A stretch of 6,163 nucleotides of DNA from Solirubrobacteraceae bacterium (GTDB taxonomy: Bacteria > Actinomycetota > Thermoleophilia > Solirubrobacterales > Solirubrobacteraceae). Positions 4,172 to 6,163 of the stretch are shown here, in pieces. The notes below the pieces were generated by a model, which was not told the DNA's origin, searched no databases, and saw nothing but the letters and a program-made list of their open reading frames with translations. Numbering within the stretch: the stretch's first letter is position 1; the number at the start of each line of letters is the position of its first letter. Location of the stretch: the NCBI GenBank assembly GCA_025928415.1, contig JAICJK010000169.1:1-6163 (forward strand), read 5' to 3'. The position numbers were made by a program, and so were the translations under genes.

Positions 4172-6163
4172 ATGCCGCCGACGAGCCAGGAGGCCGCGCA
4201 GCGCGAGCGCACGCTCGCGGCCGTGCAGGACCGCGTCCTGTGGCTGGCGACGTCGATCGTCCATCACGCCAACCGCGTCCGCCGGACGCCCTCGGGCGTC
4301 AAGGTGGGCGGCCACCAGGCGTCCTCCGCCTCGATGGTCTCGATCATGACGGCGCTGTGGTTCGCGCACCTGCGCGCGCCGGACCGCGTCGCCGTCAAGC
4401 CGCACGCGTCGCCGGTCCTGCACGCGATCGAGTACCTGCTCGGCCGCCTGGACCGCCGCTACCTCACGACGCTGCGCGAGTTCGGCGGCCTGCAGAGCTA
4501 CCCCAGCCGGCGCAAGGACCCCGTCCCGGCCGACTTCTCGACCGGCTCGGTCGGCATCGGCGCCACCGCCCCGATCTGGAGCGCGATCGCCCACCGCTAC
4601 GTCGCGGGGCACTTCGAGGTGCCGCGCGGCGGCCGGCAGATCGCGCTGCTCGGGGACGCCGAGCTGGACGAGGGCGCGATCTGGGAGTGCCTGGTCGACC
4701 CGCTGGTCCCGCGGCTGGGGGAGGTGCTGTGGGTCGTCGACCTCAACCGCCAGTCCCTGGATCGCGTGGTCCCCGACATCGCCGCGGGCCGCATCGGGGC
4801 GATGTTCGCCGCCGCCGGCTGGCAGACGATCACGGTCAAGTACGGCCGGCGCCTGCGCGAGCTCTTCGCCCGCGACGGCGGCGAGGCGCTGCGCGACCGC
4901 ATCGACGCGATGCCCAACGAGGAGTACCAGCGGCTGCTGCGCACCCCGGCCGCGGAGCTGCGCGCGCGGCTGGCGGGCGCGGGTCGGCGCCGCCGGGACG
5001 TCGCGCGCGTGCTGGACGACCTGGACGACGACGAGGTCGCCGCCGCGCTGCGCGACCTCGGCGGCCACGACCTGGCCGACCTGCTCGACGCCTTCGCGCG
5101 CGCCGACGCCGAGACCGGCCGGCCGTCGGTGGTCTTCGCCTACACGATCAAGGCCTGGAACCTGCCGACCGAGGGCCACCCGGGCAACCACTCCGCGCTG
5201 CTGAGCACCGAGCAGTGGCGCACGCTGGCCGCGACGCTCGGCGCGGACGCCGAGGACCCCTGGCGGCGCTTCGCGGAGGGCTCCGAGGAGGCCGCGCTGT
5301 GCCGCCTGACCGCCGAGCGGCTGGAGCGCGAGGCGGTCGTCCCGCGCCCGCCGCCCGCCGTGCCGCCCGCGCTGGGGCGCGCCCACACCGGCGTGGCCTC
5401 GACGCAGCAGGCGTTCGGCCGCTTCTTCGTCGACCTGTCCCACGAGGCGCCCGAGGTCGCGCGCCACGTGGTCACCGTCAGCCCGGACGTCGCCTCCTCG
5501 ACCAACCTCGGCGGCTGGATCAACCGCGCCGGCATCTGGCACATCGGCGAGCGCGTGGACTGGTTCGCCGACGACACGGACACGCTCGTGCGCTGGCGCG
5601 AGGACGAACACGGCCGCCACGTCGAGCTCGGGATCGCCGAGGGCAACCTCGTCGGCCTGCTCGGCGAGCTCGGCGCGACGTGGTCGCGCGACGGGCAGCC
5701 GCTGCTGCCGATCGGCACGCTCTACGACCCGTTCGTCAACCGCGCGCTGGAGCCGTGGTCGTTCGGCCTCTACGCGGGCGGCCAGTCGATCCTCGTCGGC
5801 ACGCCGTCGGGGGTGACGCTGGCGCCCGAGGGCGGCGCGCACCACTCGGTCATCACGCCGTCGGTCGGGCTCGAGCAGCCGGGCTGCACCGCGTGGGAGC
5901 CCGCCTTCGCCCAGGACCTCGAGTGGACGCTGCTCGGCGCGCTCGCCCGCCTGGGGCGCCCCGGCGGCACGTCGTCGTACTTCCGCCTGAGCACGCTGCC
6001 CGTCGACCAGGCCCTGGCGGCGCTGCCCGGCGACCCGGCGGCGCTGGAGGCGCGGCGCCGCGGCGCGCTGGCCGGCGGCTACCGGCTGCGGACGGCCACC
6101 GCGGCGCCGCGGGTCGCGATCGCCGCGATGGGCGCGGTGGTCGGAGAGGCGCTGGCGGCGGCG
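4172..6163 (+). CDS. Thiamine-diphosphate enzyme related to AceE (pyruvate dehydrogenase E1) and transketolase, C-terminus outside window
   Basis: 664 codons are present and open to the window edge. The order is that of homodimeric AceE/transketolase-like enzymes: GGHQASSAS (46-54) with active-site-type H48; KPHASP (76-81); ThDP/Mg motif starting GDAELDEG (161-168) and ending DLNRQSLD (190-197); GGHD (297-300); AYTIKAW (323-329); a Pro-rich linker at about 391-402; then the pyrimidine-binding domain with ELGIAEGNLVG (485-495), where E490 sits at the catalytic-glutamate position; and GGAHHS (554-559). From memory these align in sequence with E. coli AceE. Differences are an N-terminus about 58 residues shorter before the GGH motif, and GDA instead of GDG. 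The enzyme should decarboxylate a 2-oxo acid or transfer a ketol unit; the substrate is not clear. A bona fide PDH E1 is possible. The start ATG follows a -10 box by 8 bases. It is divergent from tetR and probably controlled by it. Confidence 0.85.
   Translation, partial: MPPTSQEAAQRERTLAAVQDRVLWLATSIVHHANRVRRTPSGVKVGGHQASSASMVSIMTALWFAHLRAPDRVAVKPHASPVLHAIEYLLGRLDRRYLTTLREFGGLQSYPSRRKDPVPADFSTGSVGIGATAPIWSAIAHRYVAGHFEVPRGGRQIALLGDAELDEGAIWECLVDPLVPRLGEVLWVVDLNRQSLDRVVPDIAAGRIGAMFAAAGWQTITVKYGRRLRELFARDGGEALRDRIDAMPNEEYQRLLRTPAAELRARLAGAGRRRRDVARVLDDLDDDEVAAALRDLGGHDLADLLDAFARADAETGRPSVVFAYTIKAWNLPTEGHPGNHSALLSTEQWRTLAATLGADAEDPWRRFAEGSEEAALCRLTAERLEREAVVPRPPPAVPPALGRAHTGVASTQQAFGRFFVDLSHEAPEVARHVVTVSPDVASSTNLGGWINRAGIWHIGERVDWFADDTDTLVRWREDEHGRHVELGIAEGNLVGLLGELGATWSRDGQPLLPIGTLYDPFVNRALEPWSFGLYAGGQSILVGTPSGVTLAPEGGAHHSVITPSVGLEQPGCTAWEPAFAQDLEWTLLGALARLGRPGGTSSYFRLSTLPVDQALAALPGDPAALEARRRGALAGGYRLRTATAAPRVAIAAMGAVVGEALAAA

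Noticed and set aside
4157..5845. Long minus-strand open frame of 562 codons opposite the ThDP enzyme gene
   Set aside because: It is antisense to a gene with clear family motifs. Its translation is a low-complexity Arg/Ala/Gly/Asp/Val mixture typical of shadow frames in very GC-rich DNA, with no recognisable domain.

Overview
The window is very GC-rich, compact bacterial DNA with strong G/C preference at third codon positions. It contains a signal peptidase I with a cysteine-containing periplasmic insertion, a SecE2-type dodecin, and several genes whose -10-like box lies only 7-8 bases from the start codon. Together these suggest a high-GC actinobacterium. The class Thermoleophilia (Solirubrobacterales-like) is my best guess, but that is an inference from remembered protein similarity. 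No stretch over about 140 bases lacks a gene.

Layout. (1) Bases 1-495, minus strand: the first 165 codons of a Bcr/CflA-type multidrug efflux transporter, which runs off the left edge and has a well-formed promoter. (2) A 137-base divergent intergenic region with a perfect 7-bp inverted repeat. (3) Bases 633-1238, plus: a single-domain cupin with a complete metal-binding motif set. (4) Bases 1270-1923, plus: signal peptidase I (lepB), apparently leaderless, followed by a strong GC hairpin. (5) Bases 2038-2253, plus: a small dodecin of the SecE2/calcium-dodecin type, with a strong Shine-Dalgarno sequence. (6) A convergent junction with two hairpins. (7) Bases 2327-4107, minus: a two-gene operon, a TetR-family regulator followed by a fosmidomycin-resistance (Fsr)-like MFS exporter, coupled by an ATGA overlap. 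(8) A 64-base divergent control region carrying a perfect GTTACA-N4-TGTAAC palindrome. (9) Bases 4172-6163, plus: a thiamine-diphosphate enzyme related to the homodimeric pyruvate dehydrogenase E1 (AceE) and transketolases, running off the right edge after 664 codons.

How the genes may work together. lepB and the dodecin are stand-alone housekeeping-type genes. The most coherent unit is the right half. There the TetR regulator probably represses both its own exporter operon and the divergent ThDP enzyme from one palindrome, which links small-molecule export to a carbonyl-metabolising enzyme. That enzyme lacks the N-terminal extension of E. coli AceE and has GDA in place of the usual GDG at the start of its ThDP motif. 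It may therefore not be a normal pyruvate dehydrogenase complex subunit. No RNA genes, insertion sequences, CRISPR arrays or phage genes were seen.
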